Positions 16,152 through 23,973 of a DNA stretch of 39,016 bases are shown here, piece by piece. The stretch is from contig WANT01000056.1 of NCBI GenBank assembly GCA_015521685.1, forward strand, positions 1 to 39,016, in the 5' to 3' direction. Origin of the DNA: Aeropyrum sp. Lineage in GTDB: Archaea > Thermoproteota > Thermoprotei_A > Sulfolobales > Acidilobaceae. The position numbers were made by a program, and so were the translations under genes. Each line of letters starts with the position of its first letter. Positions within the stretch are counted from its first letter, which is position 1. Below the pieces are notes generated by a model. It did no database searches, was not told the origin of the DNA, and was given only the letters and a program-made list of their open reading frames with translations.

Positions 16152-17381
16152 TTGCCGAGAATCCCCCCGGAGCTGTGCACCAGGTGTAAGGGCTTCAGGC
16201 TGCTCTGCGGCCTGCCATCCTGCCCTATACTCGACAGGCTTAGAAGCCAGACCAGGAGCCTCCAGAGAGCTGGGTGGAGGAGGGATGTTGAGGGCCCCAC
16301 CCCGCCCAGCATACTCGTGGGGGAAAGGGGATACCCCAGGGTGAGGCTGTACTATATGGTACCTCCAGGCGCATCACCACAAGATGCGTCGCGATACGAG
16401 GACCCCCAGGGGTGGAGGGAGAGGGGCGTTCCTCTAGCCTCTATAGTAAGGCTTAGAAGCGAGCTCCTGGCAGGCTCCATACAGCTCAACGCTGCCAGGA
16501 GGGCTTTCGAGAGGCTGTATGAGCTCGAGATAGCGCCAGCAGCCCTATCCTCGAGGCCAGTCGACAGCATGGTTGAGCTTCTGAGAACCCCCGTTCCTAG
16601 GGTGAGCTTCGACGGGTACACCAAGCCCGTGGGCCCTACGGCTCCGGCTAGGAGGGTGGTGGTTGGGGGGAACCCTTCTCTAGAGCCTAAGCTTGAGAGG
16701 GTATTATGGGAGGATGAGAAGGCAGAGCCCCTCGCATGGGAGCTCTACAGGTCGGGGGTGGATGTCTATAGGATACAGAGGGCCCTGAGCCTAGGTGCTC
16801 TCGGCAGGCTTAGAAATAGGAGGCTTGTTCCCACACGGTGGGCGATCACTGCTGTGGATGAAATGTTGTCACGGAGGCTTAGGGACAGCCTGAGGGGGAG
16901 GCCTTGGATAGACACGCTAGAGGTATACTATTCCGAGTACCTACACAACCGTTTCCTCATAATACTCCTGCCTGGGGCAGGGTGGATGGAGTGGATTGAG
17001 ATATGGCACCCCCATGGCCTCTGGACCCAGACGGCTGCAGCCCCCCTAGTATGGCGTGTTGCAGAGGATCCCCTAGGCAGGAAGACGGCTGAGGATGGAG
17101 GTTTTAGTGCTGCGAAGCTCCCAATACTGGAGCACCTATCCGCTAGGGGGCGTAATGCCGACGCGATTATCGTGAGGGAGATACTACCACAGTACTACGC
17201 CCCCGTAGGTAACTGGCATATAAGGGAAACTGTGAGGGCCGCCATGAAGAGGCCAATAGCTAGAGGGCTCTCACATGGAGAACTAGAGAGGTTGGCCGGA
17301 GGCCTCGTAAACGAGTGGCCTCTAGCCAAGCGCCATATAACCCTCCTGAAGCCGAGGCCCACGCTTGAGGACTTCCTCTAG
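16152..17381 (+). CDS. nreA: NreA-family DNA repair protein with C-terminal PCNA-binding motif
   Basis: 409 aa. The N-terminus carries a zinc-binding cluster CTRCKGF...CGLPSC (Cys 9, 12, 19, 24), then a conserved region (RVSFDGYTKPVGPTAP), and the C-terminal half ends in RPTLEDFL, a PIP-box-like tail for PCNA. This matches the archaeal NreA/NreB family, implicated genetically in DNA repair in Haloferax. TTG 16152 is 11 bases after the PhoU/TrkA-C stop and closes the operon. The next gene is convergent, across the A+T-rich spacer. Confidence 0.85.
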   Translation: MPRIPPELCTRCKGFRLLCGLPSCPILDRLRSQTRSLQRAGWRRDVEGPTPPSILVGERGYPRVRLYYMVPPGASPQDASRYEDPQGWRERGVPLASIVRLRSELLAGSIQLNAARRAFERLYELEIAPAALSSRPVDSMVELLRTPVPRVSFDGYTKPVGPTAPARRVVVGGNPSLEPKLERVLWEDEKAEPLAWELYRSGVDVYRIQRALSLGALGRLRNRRLVPTRWAITAVDEMLSRRLRDSLRGRPWIDTLEVYYSEYLHNRFLIILLPGAGWMEWIEIWHPHGLWTQTAAAPLVWRVAEDPLGRKTAEDGGFSAAKLPILEHLSARGRNADAIIVREILPQYYAPVGNWHIRETVRAAMKRPIARGLSHGELERLAGGLVNEWPLAKRHITLLKPRPTLEDFL

Positions 17382-17405
17382 GCCAGCATCACTCCCCAGA
17401 CTCTT

Positions 17406-17423
17406 GTTAACCCCCCGGTTAAC
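17406..17423. repeat. GTTAAC-N6-GTTAAC site, left copy
   Basis: GTTAAC CCCCCG GTTAAC, where each half is itself a palindrome. Read on the minus strand with flanks, it matches the site at 18493-18510 in 21 of 23 positions. The two therefore lie in inverted orientation on either side of the WhiP-like gene. Candidate binding site for an initiator or regulator. Confidence 0.7.
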
Positions 17424-17636
17424 TCTCTGTATTGTCTATCAACTTCCAATACGGGCAAAATCCTAGGTAAGGCAAAAGGGTTCTAGTGATAGTTAGTTTT
17501 GTCTAGATAATACTCGCATAATGATACAAAAGGTAATATTATGGGGTCACAGCATACCATGCAATCGCTAGAATATCATTAAACCATAATATCGTGAGAG
17601 TATAGTTGTAGATACTCCAGCTGGGACCTCATAAAA
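17424..17636. other. A+T-rich spacer, candidate duplex-unwinding region
   Basis: No gene; lies between the convergent nreA and WhiP-like genes. It is distinctly A+T-rich compared with neighbours. It contains ATATTATGG (17536-17544) inverted as CCATAATAT (17584-17592) and a weaker AGTAT/ATACT pair near 17599-17616. With the adjacent GTTAAC site it has the look of an origin spacer, but no full ORB element was recognised. Confidence 0.4.
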
Positions 17637-18416
17637 CTACAGCCGGGCTCCAGCCTCGCATGCCTCAATGAGCTCCTTAGACTTTTTGGAGAGACCAACT
17701 CTCATGCCTAACCTCGGATCCCTGTAAATATATATGTAGCCTTTAGTCTGGAGTCCCCGTAGAGTCTTAACAAGCCACTGAAAATCTGCCCCCATCTCCT
17801 CCTGCATCTGGTCAAGGTAGATGTATGTGGTTCCCCACTTGGCGTAGTGGTCTAAGAGGAACGACATAACCTCGAGCTCATCGCCTGTAAGATCCTCTCT
17901 AGATACCTCTAGTGCACACCTCGCTGAGGCGGCCCTCTCTTGTGGTTTATTGTCAGGCTTACCTTTTAGGCCGGCAATGAATGGCAAAGGTTTGCCAGCG
18001 GCTCCTCTAATGGAGGCTCTTCTCTTGTCATTTATTGCCGGCTTTTCCCGTACGGTGGATAATATGCGCTGTGCGATAACGGCGAACTCATTAAACCTAT
18101 CCCTACTCTCCCTCTCGAGGACCTCACGCGCATACTCCTCTCCCAGAGGCGTCAAGTACCAGAGTCCAGCCTCGTACTCTACATAGCCCCTAGTCTTCCA
18201 GTAGCTTAGATAGCTAGAGACATACCTAGTCTGGTAGCCTAGTATACCAGCTATCTCGGCCGCCCGCATAGGCTTGGCTAGGAGCATAACTAGAATTGCG
18301 TCGACTAGCCTGCTCCGAGGACCTCGCCTGCCTCGTGCTTTAGCCTTAGCCTCCTCGTGTTGCTCGAGGTACTCTTTCACTGCTCTCCATAGATCATCAG
18401 ACAAGCCTAGCCCCAT
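17637..18416 (-). CDS. WhiP-like double winged-helix DNA-binding protein
   Basis: About 259 aa with two winged-helix segments. The first (about 35-100) contains AAEIAGILGYQTRYVSSYLS, KTRGYVEYEAGLWYLTPLG; the second (about 175-250) contains LTGDELEVMSFLLDHYAKWGT and LRGLQTKGYIYIYRD. A variable basic linker of about 60 residues joins them. This resembles WhiP, the Cdt1-like candidate initiator found near Sulfolobus and Aeropyrum origins, but a general regulator is possible. ATG 18416 (or TTG 18419) is used; the TATA box at 18429-18436 might instead favour a leaderless TTG at 18404. It is flanked by paired GTTAAC sites. Confidence 0.65.
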   Translation of the reverse strand: MGLGLSDDLWRAVKEYLEQHEEAKAKARGRRGPRSRLVDAILVMLLAKPMRAAEIAGILGYQTRYVSSYLSYWKTRGYVEYEAGLWYLTPLGEEYAREVLERESRDRFNEFAVIAQRILSTVREKPAINDKRRASIRGAAGKPLPFIAGLKGKPDNKPQERAASARCALEVSREDLTGDELEVMSFLLDHYAKWGTTYIYLDQMQEEMGADFQWLVKTLRGLQTKGYIYIYRDPRLGMRVGLSKKSKELIEACEAGARL

Positions 18417-18428
18417 CAAGAGGGATTT

Positions 18429-18436
18429 GTATATAG
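18429..18436 (-). promoter_or_regulatory. TATA box of the WhiP-like gene
   Basis: CTATATAC on the minus strand, inside an A+T-rich run, is the only TATA-like element between the gene and the GTTAAC site at 18493. It predicts a transcript start near 18405. Confidence 0.5.
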
Positions 18437-18492
18437 TTGGGTTGGTGTGGAGTGAGGGCCTGTAACACCGGGCTTGCTATGGGTACCTAGGA

Positions 18493-18510
18493 GTTAACCG
18501 GGGAGTTAAC
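18493..18510. repeat. GTTAAC-N6-GTTAAC site, right copy
   Basis: GTTAAC CGGGGA GTTAAC, almost the exact reverse complement of the left copy (17406-17423), including flanking GA and CAGG. A half-like TAACACCGGG lies nearby at 18462-18471. It sits about 60 bases upstream of the TATA box of the WhiP-like gene. Confidence 0.7.
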
Positions 18511-18539
18511 AGGTGGATGGTAAGCATTAAGGGGGGGTG

Positions 18540-19154
18540 CTAGCAAACCTCCTCGGCTACCATCCTGGCAACTGCATTATATGCATTGTAGAGGCATTCC
18601 CTAGGAATGAAGATCACTAGAGCCCTATCGGAGATGCCGAGGTCCTCGACGGCCTCGTATATTGTAGACGCTAGCTCACCCTCTAGACCGGGGAACACTG
18701 GCTTGCCCTCCTTAACACCTCCAATTACCGATATCCTGCATCCCTCCATAACCAGGTAGTCGCGGATCTTGTAGACGCCAGTCAGGTCCTCGGGGGGGTC
18801 TATTGTGGGGACTACCACCGCGACGCCGCCTCGTATAGGGCTAGCTATGTTTTCTTGGATCTCTAAGAGTTTGTTCATTGCTTTGACGAGCTTCAAGCCC
18901 TTCTCGGAGGGCTCTATACCCCTCCCCCTCTTGAGAGCCAGGCCCGTCTCGATCAGCCACTCCATGAGCGTGCGTGTGGATGCCTCACCCAAGCCTAGGA
19001 GGGCCGAGATCCTGTGCCTGCCTAGGGGCTGTCTAGCGGAGTGTTCTAGTGCTTTGACCACATGGTAGAGCCTGTAAGTTGGGGCTCCTCCCCTCCTGGG
19101 GGATGATAGCCCTATAACCTCCTTTAGGAGCCTACACTCCTCACCACCAATCAT
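18540..19154 (-). CDS. Predicted winged-helix regulator with DUF4443-like ligand domain
   Basis: 204 aa. The N-terminal half is a winged helix (RLYHVVKALEHSARQPLGRH, ALLGLGEASTRTLMEWLIET). The C-terminal half (about 105-204) is a compact alpha/beta domain (GGVAVVVPTIDPPEDLTGVY, GISDRALVIFIPRE) resembling DUF4443 of archaeal regulators. The ligand is unknown. ATG 19154 lies 14 bases inside the upstream small gene, so the pair is translationally coupled. Confidence 0.6.
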   Translation of the reverse strand: MIGGEECRLLKEVIGLSSPRRGGAPTYRLYHVVKALEHSARQPLGRHRISALLGLGEASTRTLMEWLIETGLALKRGRGIEPSEKGLKLVKAMNKLLEIQENIASPIRGGVAVVVPTIDPPEDLTGVYKIRDYLVMEGCRISVIGGVKEGKPVFPGLEGELASTIYEAVEDLGISDRALVIFIPRECLYNAYNAVARMVAEEVC

Positions 19155-19377
19155 CCTCCTCGACCTCTACATCTAGCTCATCGTAGAGTGAAACGAGGTC
19201 CTGGAGCGTCACCCCAGCCTTGGCCGCAGCTCTCCTTATCCTTCTCCATTCAGGCTTTACCCTGACTCCGAACTCCTCCCAGAGCCACTCGGCGACGGTC
19301 TCCGCATCTACGCCCTTCTCCTCGAGCCTGCCTAGAAGCCTGTCTACTACTAGCCTCCTATCCCTGCCTGGCTTCAT
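19141..19377 (-). CDS. Small acidic-tailed protein, coupled to the regulator gene
   Basis: 78 aa, not recognised. It is helical and charged, with tryptophans at 32, 39 and at the very end (EEDDWW). ATG 19377 has GGTG upstream, and its stop overlaps the next gene by 14 bases, which supports it being real. It is divergent from argF. Confidence 0.55.
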   Translation of the reverse strand: MKPGRDRRLVVDRLLGRLEEKGVDAETVAEWLWEEFGVRVKPEWRRIRRAAAKAGVTLQDLVSLYDELDVEVEEDDWW

Positions 19378-19478
19378 ATGTACACCGGGGAGTATATTGT
19401 AGAGGGTGGGGTCTATAATTGGAGCTGTTGGAGCCCAGTTATCAGGCCTAACCCGCCGAAGGTTCTGGAGGGTGGCAG

Positions 19479-20426
19479 GTGGTGGGGCTTCGCTCGCTTA
19501 AGGGGAGGCACCTCCTCTGGCTGGCTGATTTCGCGCCGGAGGAGGTTAGGCATATGGTGGATTTGACTCTAGAGCTGAAGAGGAGATTCTATTCGGGAGA
19601 GAGGATCCTACCGCTGCTAGAGGGTAAATCTATCGGCCTCCTATTCGAGAAGCCTAGCACGAGGACCAGGATAAGTCTAGAGGTGGCTGTGTCCCAGCTT
19701 GGGGGGTCGACAGTGTATATGACGCCCCAGGAGACTCAGATCGGCAGGGGCGAGACTATAGCCGACACAGCCCGAGTCCTTTCGCGCTATCTCGACGCGA
19801 TAGTGGCTAGGGTCAAGAGCCACTCAACTCTGGAGGAGCTAGCCAAGCACTCAACCATACCAGTTATTAATGGTTTGAGCGACTTAACCCACCCCCTCCA
19901 GGCTGTGGCAGACATGGCGACCATACTCGAGAAGAAGGGTAGGCTTTCGGGCGTGAGGCTAGCCTTTGTCGGTGATGGGAGCGATAATGTGCTCCACAGC
20001 CTGCTGCTGGCTGGAGCCAAGCTAGGGTTGAGTATAGTAGTCAGTAGCCCGCCCTCTTTGAGGCCTGATGATAGGGTTATGGCGAGGGCGCTGGAGGCTG
20101 CGGAGGAGACAGGCGCCTCTATAGAACTGGTTGTTGATCCTTTTGAGGCCGTTGAGGGTGCTGACGTGGTCTACACTGATGTGTGGGTTAGCATGGGCCA
20201 AGAGGATATTGCCGAGAGGAAGATTGAGCTGCTGAGACCCTACCAGGTCAACTCGAGGCTTATGGAGAAGGCTGGGGGGAGGGCTATATTCATGCACTGC
20301 CTTCCGGCAGTGAGGGGCCAGGAGGTTACTGACGACGTAATAGACGGTCCCCAGAGCGCAGTGTGGGACCAAGCCGAGAACAGGCTTCACGCACACAAGG
20401 CGGTCCTCTCGCTTATAGTGCCCTGA
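19479..20426 (+). CDS. argF: Ornithine carbamoyltransferase
   Basis: The enzyme makes citrulline from ornithine and carbamoyl phosphate. Motifs: carbamoyl-phosphate loop EKPSTRTR (57-64), HPLQ (138-141), DVWVSMG (234-240, ornithine side) and HCLP (273-276). 315 aa, normal length. GTG 19479 (or 19482) follows GGAGGGTGG. No other arginine gene adjoins it, though carbamate kinase lies 11 kb away. Confidence 0.95.
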   Translation: MVGLRSLKGRHLLWLADFAPEEVRHMVDLTLELKRRFYSGERILPLLEGKSIGLLFEKPSTRTRISLEVAVSQLGGSTVYMTPQETQIGRGETIADTARVLSRYLDAIVARVKSHSTLEELAKHSTIPVINGLSDLTHPLQAVADMATILEKKGRLSGVRLAFVGDGSDNVLHSLLLAGAKLGLSIVVSSPPSLRPDDRVMARALEAAEETGASIELVVDPFEAVEGADVVYTDVWVSMGQEDIAERKIELLRPYQVNSRLMEKAGGRAIFMHCLPAVRGQEVTDDVIDGPQSAVWDQAENRLHAHKAVLSLIVP

Positions 20427-20437
20427 ACCGGGCTCCG

Positions 20438-20770
20438 TCAGGCTATAGCCTCCTCAACAACCTCCCACTCATCCTCGAACACTGGGAAGCCCGCAGGGCC
20501 TATGCTGGAGGCCAGCTCTATCGACTTGAAGACCTCATCAACTATCTCCTCGATGCTGGGGACCCTGCCCTCAGCAATAACCACCCCATCCACTATCACT
20601 AGTGGTAGCCCCCTCCTCTCAGCCTCCACCCCATCTACTGGTATCTCTAGTATGTCAACGTCTACCGATACGCTGTACTCCCTTGCTAGAATGCTGGCCG
20701 CCTCTCTGGCTACAGCAGCCGCCAGCCTCCCCCTCCAGTCTATACCCGCGTATACCGTTATCTCGGGCAA
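20438..20770 (-). CDS. Thioredoxin-fold-like small protein lacking CxxC
   Basis: 110 aa. The order is beta start (EITVYAGIDW), helix (LAAAVAREAASILAREY), beta (VSVDVDILEI), then GLPLVIVDGVVIAEGRVPS with a proline before a strand, as at the cis-Pro of thioredoxins. At the usual CxxC position it reads DWRGR, so redox activity is unlikely. TTG 20770 has GATGAGGG next to it. It is convergent with argF, separated by 11 bases. The family assignment is tentative. Confidence 0.5.
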   Translation of the reverse strand: MPEITVYAGIDWRGRLAAAVAREAASILAREYSVSVDVDILEIPVDGVEAERRGLPLVIVDGVVIAEGRVPSIEEIVDEVFKSIELASSIGPAGFPVFEDEWEVVEEAIA

Positions 20771-20909
20771 CCCTCATCTCCCAAAACGATATATAACGTC
20801 GTGTGGAATATACAGGAGTGGACCTCGTAATACACGCTCCAATGCCCTCCATGCTAGGGAGGCTCCATCGTGGAACTCCCGGGGCGGCCGAGCCGAGGGT
20901 GGATAGGTA

Positions 20910-22028
20910 TTGAGCCAGAAGGAGCTGGAGGCGAAGCTGACTATATCAAAGAGGGAGCTAGCGAAGCTGCTCAGGGAGCTCAAGAAGTGGAGCGCCCCGG
21001 CGACTGTACTGCTGAGCCTCTACATACCACCAGGCAGGCCTGTGAGTGATGTCATGACGCTCCTCAGGCAGGAGTACAGTATAACTGATAACATAAAGCT
21101 CAAGAGGACTAGGCAGGCCGTCAAGAGAGCTCTCTCAGCTGCTATGGACAGGCTCCAGATGGTGCCATCAGTACCTAAGAACGGACTCGTTATATTCTGC
21201 GGTGAGGATATGAACACCGGCAAGTTCGAATGCTACATGTTCAGCCCGCCCGAGCCGATAAGGGTGTTCTACTATAGGACCGACAAGAGGTTCATAACAG
21301 ACTTTCTAGAGGATATGGTTGAGGATAGGAGCGCTATAGGTATAATCGTCGTAGAGAGAGACCAGGCCACGATAGGTCTTCTGAAGGGAGCTCGCCTGGA
21401 GGTCCTTAAGGAGCTGGAGGGGTTCGTCCCCGGCAAGCACAAGATGGGAGGACAGAGCCAGAGGAGGTATGAGAGGATTATAGAGCAGATGGTGGACGAG
21501 TTCTTCAAGAAGGTGGGAGAGGAGGCTAACAACCTGCTGGTCCCGCTTGTTGAGAAGGGCTTGCTTAAAGGGGTTCTAGTGGCAGGCCCCGGGCTGGCTA
21601 AGCAAGAGTTCGTCGAGGGAGGCTACCTAGATTACAGGCTCAGGAAGATACTGGCTAAGGATCTCGTAGACGTGGCTTACCAGGGTCTCCAGGGCCTCAA
21701 GGAGGCTGTCATGAAAGCTGAGAGAGTCGTGGAGGCGCAGCTATATAGGGATGCTGTAAGCGCTATGGAGGAGTTTAAGTCAAACCTAGCCAGGGGGACC
21801 GGAATGGTGGTGTATGGTGATAAGGAGGTGGAATACGCCCTGGAGATGGGCGCCGTCAAGACCCTCCTCATACACGAGTCCCGCGAGGACCTTGAGGAGT
21901 GGGTGGAGAGGGCAAGGCAGAGAGGTGCTCAGGCGGTGATCGTACCTGAGACCCTACCGGAGGCTGAATGGTTCCTCCACACATTTGGAGGCCTGGCGGG
22001 CATTCTGAGGTTTAGAGTATCGTTTTAG
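20910..22028 (+). CDS. Translation termination factor aRF1
   Basis: Recognises all three stop codons and releases the peptide. GGQ is in KMGGQSQRR (residues 180-182). The stop-codon-reading N-domain has ITDNIKLKRTR, where the usual NIKS reads NIKL (61-64), and FECYMF at the YxCxxxF position. The C-domain follows (about 270-372) with typical VYGDKEVEYALEMGAVKTLL. 372 aa, normal. TTG 20910 follows GGGTGG. Confidence 0.95.
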   Translation: MSQKELEAKLTISKRELAKLLRELKKWSAPATVLLSLYIPPGRPVSDVMTLLRQEYSITDNIKLKRTRQAVKRALSAAMDRLQMVPSVPKNGLVIFCGEDMNTGKFECYMFSPPEPIRVFYYRTDKRFITDFLEDMVEDRSAIGIIVVERDQATIGLLKGARLEVLKELEGFVPGKHKMGGQSQRRYERIIEQMVDEFFKKVGEEANNLLVPLVEKGLLKGVLVAGPGLAKQEFVEGGYLDYRLRKILAKDLVDVAYQGLQGLKEAVMKAERVVEAQLYRDAVSAMEEFKSNLARGTGMVVYGDKEVEYALEMGAVKTLLIHESREDLEEWVERARQRGAQAVIVPETLPEAEWFLHTFGGLAGILRFRVSF

Positions 22029-22050
22029 AGGAGGTAGCTGTGGGTTTGAT

Positions 22051-22569
22051 CTAGTCTGAAGAGGTGGCCCACCTTATCCTCTCCACCCCGCCCACCTCCT
22101 CTATAAAGCGTGCGGTGGAAGGGGTGACGGTCTCCTTCCAGCGATCGTCGCCCCTAGCTATAAGCCTCCTTATCCTCTCCCCCCTCCACTCATCCCGGTT
22201 GAAGAGAGGTGGCCTCTCTACGTTTATACCAGCGTCGAGGAACACCTTTGCTATAACCGGGTTTCTCGTTAGTATAGTGTCAACCCTGGGGACGTAGGAT
22301 AGAACGTAGTACACACTCCCAATGCTGGTTTCGAGTGTTCTTATCGTGGCTGTTATGGCCCTATCCAGGGGTAGGCCGGCGTCAGCGAATGATAGCCTTA
22401 TCATCTCTATACGCTCCCCCGCAGTAAATGGATTCCTAGGGGTATAGTTCTCCGACGCCATTCCAACCAAGAATACTATCTCCCTGTAGCCCCTTTCGAA
22501 TGCCCACTCCACTATCGAAAGGTGGCCTCTGTGGAACGGCTGGAACCTGCCGAATATGAGAGCCCTCAC
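22051..22569 (-). CDS. nadM: Nicotinamide-nucleotide adenylyltransferase NadM
   Basis: Forms NAD from NMN and ATP. The nucleotidyltransferase motif GRFQPFHRGH (7-16) and the archaeal-type NRDEWRGERIRRLIARGD are present. 172 aa, normal. GTG 22569 follows GGTGGAG. NAD synthetase in this window (38194 onward) acts on the deamido form of the same pathway. Convergent with aRF1. Confidence 0.95.
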   Translation of the reverse strand: MRALIFGRFQPFHRGHLSIVEWAFERGYREIVFLVGMASENYTPRNPFTAGERIEMIRLSFADAGLPLDRAITATIRTLETSIGSVYYVLSYVPRVDTILTRNPVIAKVFLDAGINVERPPLFNRDEWRGERIRRLIARGDDRWKETVTPSTARFIEEVGGVERIRWATSSD

Positions 22570-22664
22570 ACAGCTCCACCGCTAAACCTAGAGGCGGGCC
22601 AGAGGATTATAGGGGGAACATTATTAGCCCGCCGCCCTACTGGAGTTTCCCGGGTGTGTAGGGT

Positions 22665-23012
22665 ATGGTTACCTCTGAGGAAGCGTTCGAGGCTAAGAAG
22701 CTGGCAGCCAAGTACGGCGTTGTAGGGAGGGTGGCCGGCAGCTACCGGATGGCCGGATACGAGGTTGAGGTCCTCGACGCGAGCCTCGACTCTCCACTAA
22801 ACTTCAAGGCGTGGAGGCGGGGCGAGAAGCTCGCAGTAAGGGTCTATAGTAAGAGCGGTAGGGTGCCCGCTGGTGTTGTAGAGGAGCTGGCCTCTAAGGC
22901 GGAGGGGTGGAAGCCTGTTCTGGTTCTATATGGGGCTGGGCCCAAGGTCTCTGGCGAAGTGCTGGAGAAGTCTAGGGAGCTCGGTGTATCGATTAGGAGG
23001 TTCAGGAGGTAG
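22665..23012 (+). CDS. Conserved-looking small alpha/beta protein, possible nuclease-like fold
   Basis: 115 aa, not firmly recognised. It alternates strand and helix, with LDASLDSPLNFKAWRRGEKL, AVRVYSKSGRVPAGVVEEL, then KPVLVLYGAGP and a C-terminal LGVSIRRFRR. The D-x(n)-xVxK pattern and final strand recall archaeal PD-(D/E)XK-like proteins, but the key acidic residues are unclear, so this is inference. ATG 22665 has GGGT directly upstream. Confidence 0.5.
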   Translation: MVTSEEAFEAKKLAAKYGVVGRVAGSYRMAGYEVEVLDASLDSPLNFKAWRRGEKLAVRVYSKSGRVPAGVVEELASKAEGWKPVLVLYGAGPKVSGEVLEKSRELGVSIRRFRR

Positions 23013-23043
23013 GGTACCAGGACTTAAGCCTAGGGTTGCTAAA

Positions 23044-23262
23044 CTACTCCCTGCCCTCCATCCTTATAGCTATCCTCCTGTAGGGGCAGTCTTGCCAGTA
23101 CTTCTCGCATTTCTCCACGCTGGTTACTGTGAGGGGCCTGCCCAGAACCTTGCAGAGGGCTATGAACTCTCCGCCCCTCTCCCTGACCTCGAAGTACTCA
23201 CAATCGCTTCTAGGCCTCCTATGCATGATGTAGATCTTAGGATACACTATTCTCTCGCTCAC
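23044..23262 (-). CDS. Small four-cysteine protein, metal or Fe-S site candidate
   Basis: 72 aa. The pattern is C-x15-C-x14-C-x6-C, ending EKCEKYWQDCPYRR. The spacing suggests a zinc or Fe-S ligand set. The same KC[DE]...CP ending occurs in the 33582-33902 product. GTG 23262 has no strong ribosome site; the gene is about 60 bases downstream of the GNAT gene, likely the same transcript. Confidence 0.6.
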   Translation of the reverse strand: MSERIVYPKIYIMHRRPRSDCEYFEVRERGGEFIALCKVLGRPLTVTSVEKCEKYWQDCPYRRIAIRMEGRE

Positions 23263-23322
23263 TACAGAGGCCCCACACTCTATGGTTGGAGGAGGGTCTG
23301 GCTATAAAGTGTGATGCCCGGG

Positions 23323-23907
23323 CTAGACCAGCGCTCTATACTTCCTCTCCATCCACGGCTTGTAGCATATCTCCCACCACACTTCTTTGTAGTCGTCGGG
23401 CGTCATGGAGGGCAGCTTCTCCACGGCCTTCGGTGAGGCGGGCTTGAGTGCTATGAGGTCCTCCTCATAGCTGCAGGTAGCGTGGTGTATGGCAGAGATG
23501 GCCTTCCAGCCAACTTCTCGCGCCAGCTCGCTGTAAGCCTTAACAGTGTAGCCTAGCTGTTGAAACATTCTGGCGCTCGGGTGGTTCCTGAGCTCTATAG
23601 TAGCTACATAAGCCTCAGGCATATCCAAAGCCCTCTCACAACTGGACACTAGGGCCTTACCTATGCCGCGCCCCCTGAACTTATGGTCGACTGCCACATA
23701 GTAAATCACTCCTAGCTTCATGCTACCTACTGCCGTATAGCATACGGCGGTGCCAGCAGGCATGTTATGGATATAGTACACGAGGCCTATAGAGGTAGGA
23801 AGCCTATCGAGCGCCGCTCTAGCGTAGTATGCGTGGTAAGACCCCATAATCCTCTCCAACAGCTCAACAGCGTCCCGGCTACTTACCTTTATCTCTCCGC
23901 TGTCCAT
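23323..23907 (-). CDS. GNAT-family N-acetyltransferase
   Basis: 194 aa. The acetyl-CoA loop is in YYVAVDHKFRGRGIGKALV (GRGIG, about 79-83), followed by YVATIELRNHPSARMFQQLGY. This resembles RimI/Ard1-type acetyltransferases, but an unusual C-terminal extension of about 60 residues (with WEICYKPWMERK) is present. The substrate is unknown. ATG 23907 is used. Confidence 0.8.
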   Translation of the reverse strand: MDSGEIKVSSRDAVELLERIMGSYHAYYARAALDRLPTSIGLVYYIHNMPAGTAVCYTAVGSMKLGVIYYVAVDHKFRGRGIGKALVSSCERALDMPEAYVATIELRNHPSARMFQQLGYTVKAYSELAREVGWKAISAIHHATCSYEEDLIALKPASPKAVEKLPSMTPDDYKEVWWEICYKPWMERKYRALV

Positions 23908-23973
23908 ACTCGTGCCAAACCCCAGCCATCATAATTGTCTCCGGGGGATAATGATAGTGTGGGGGTCTAAGCC

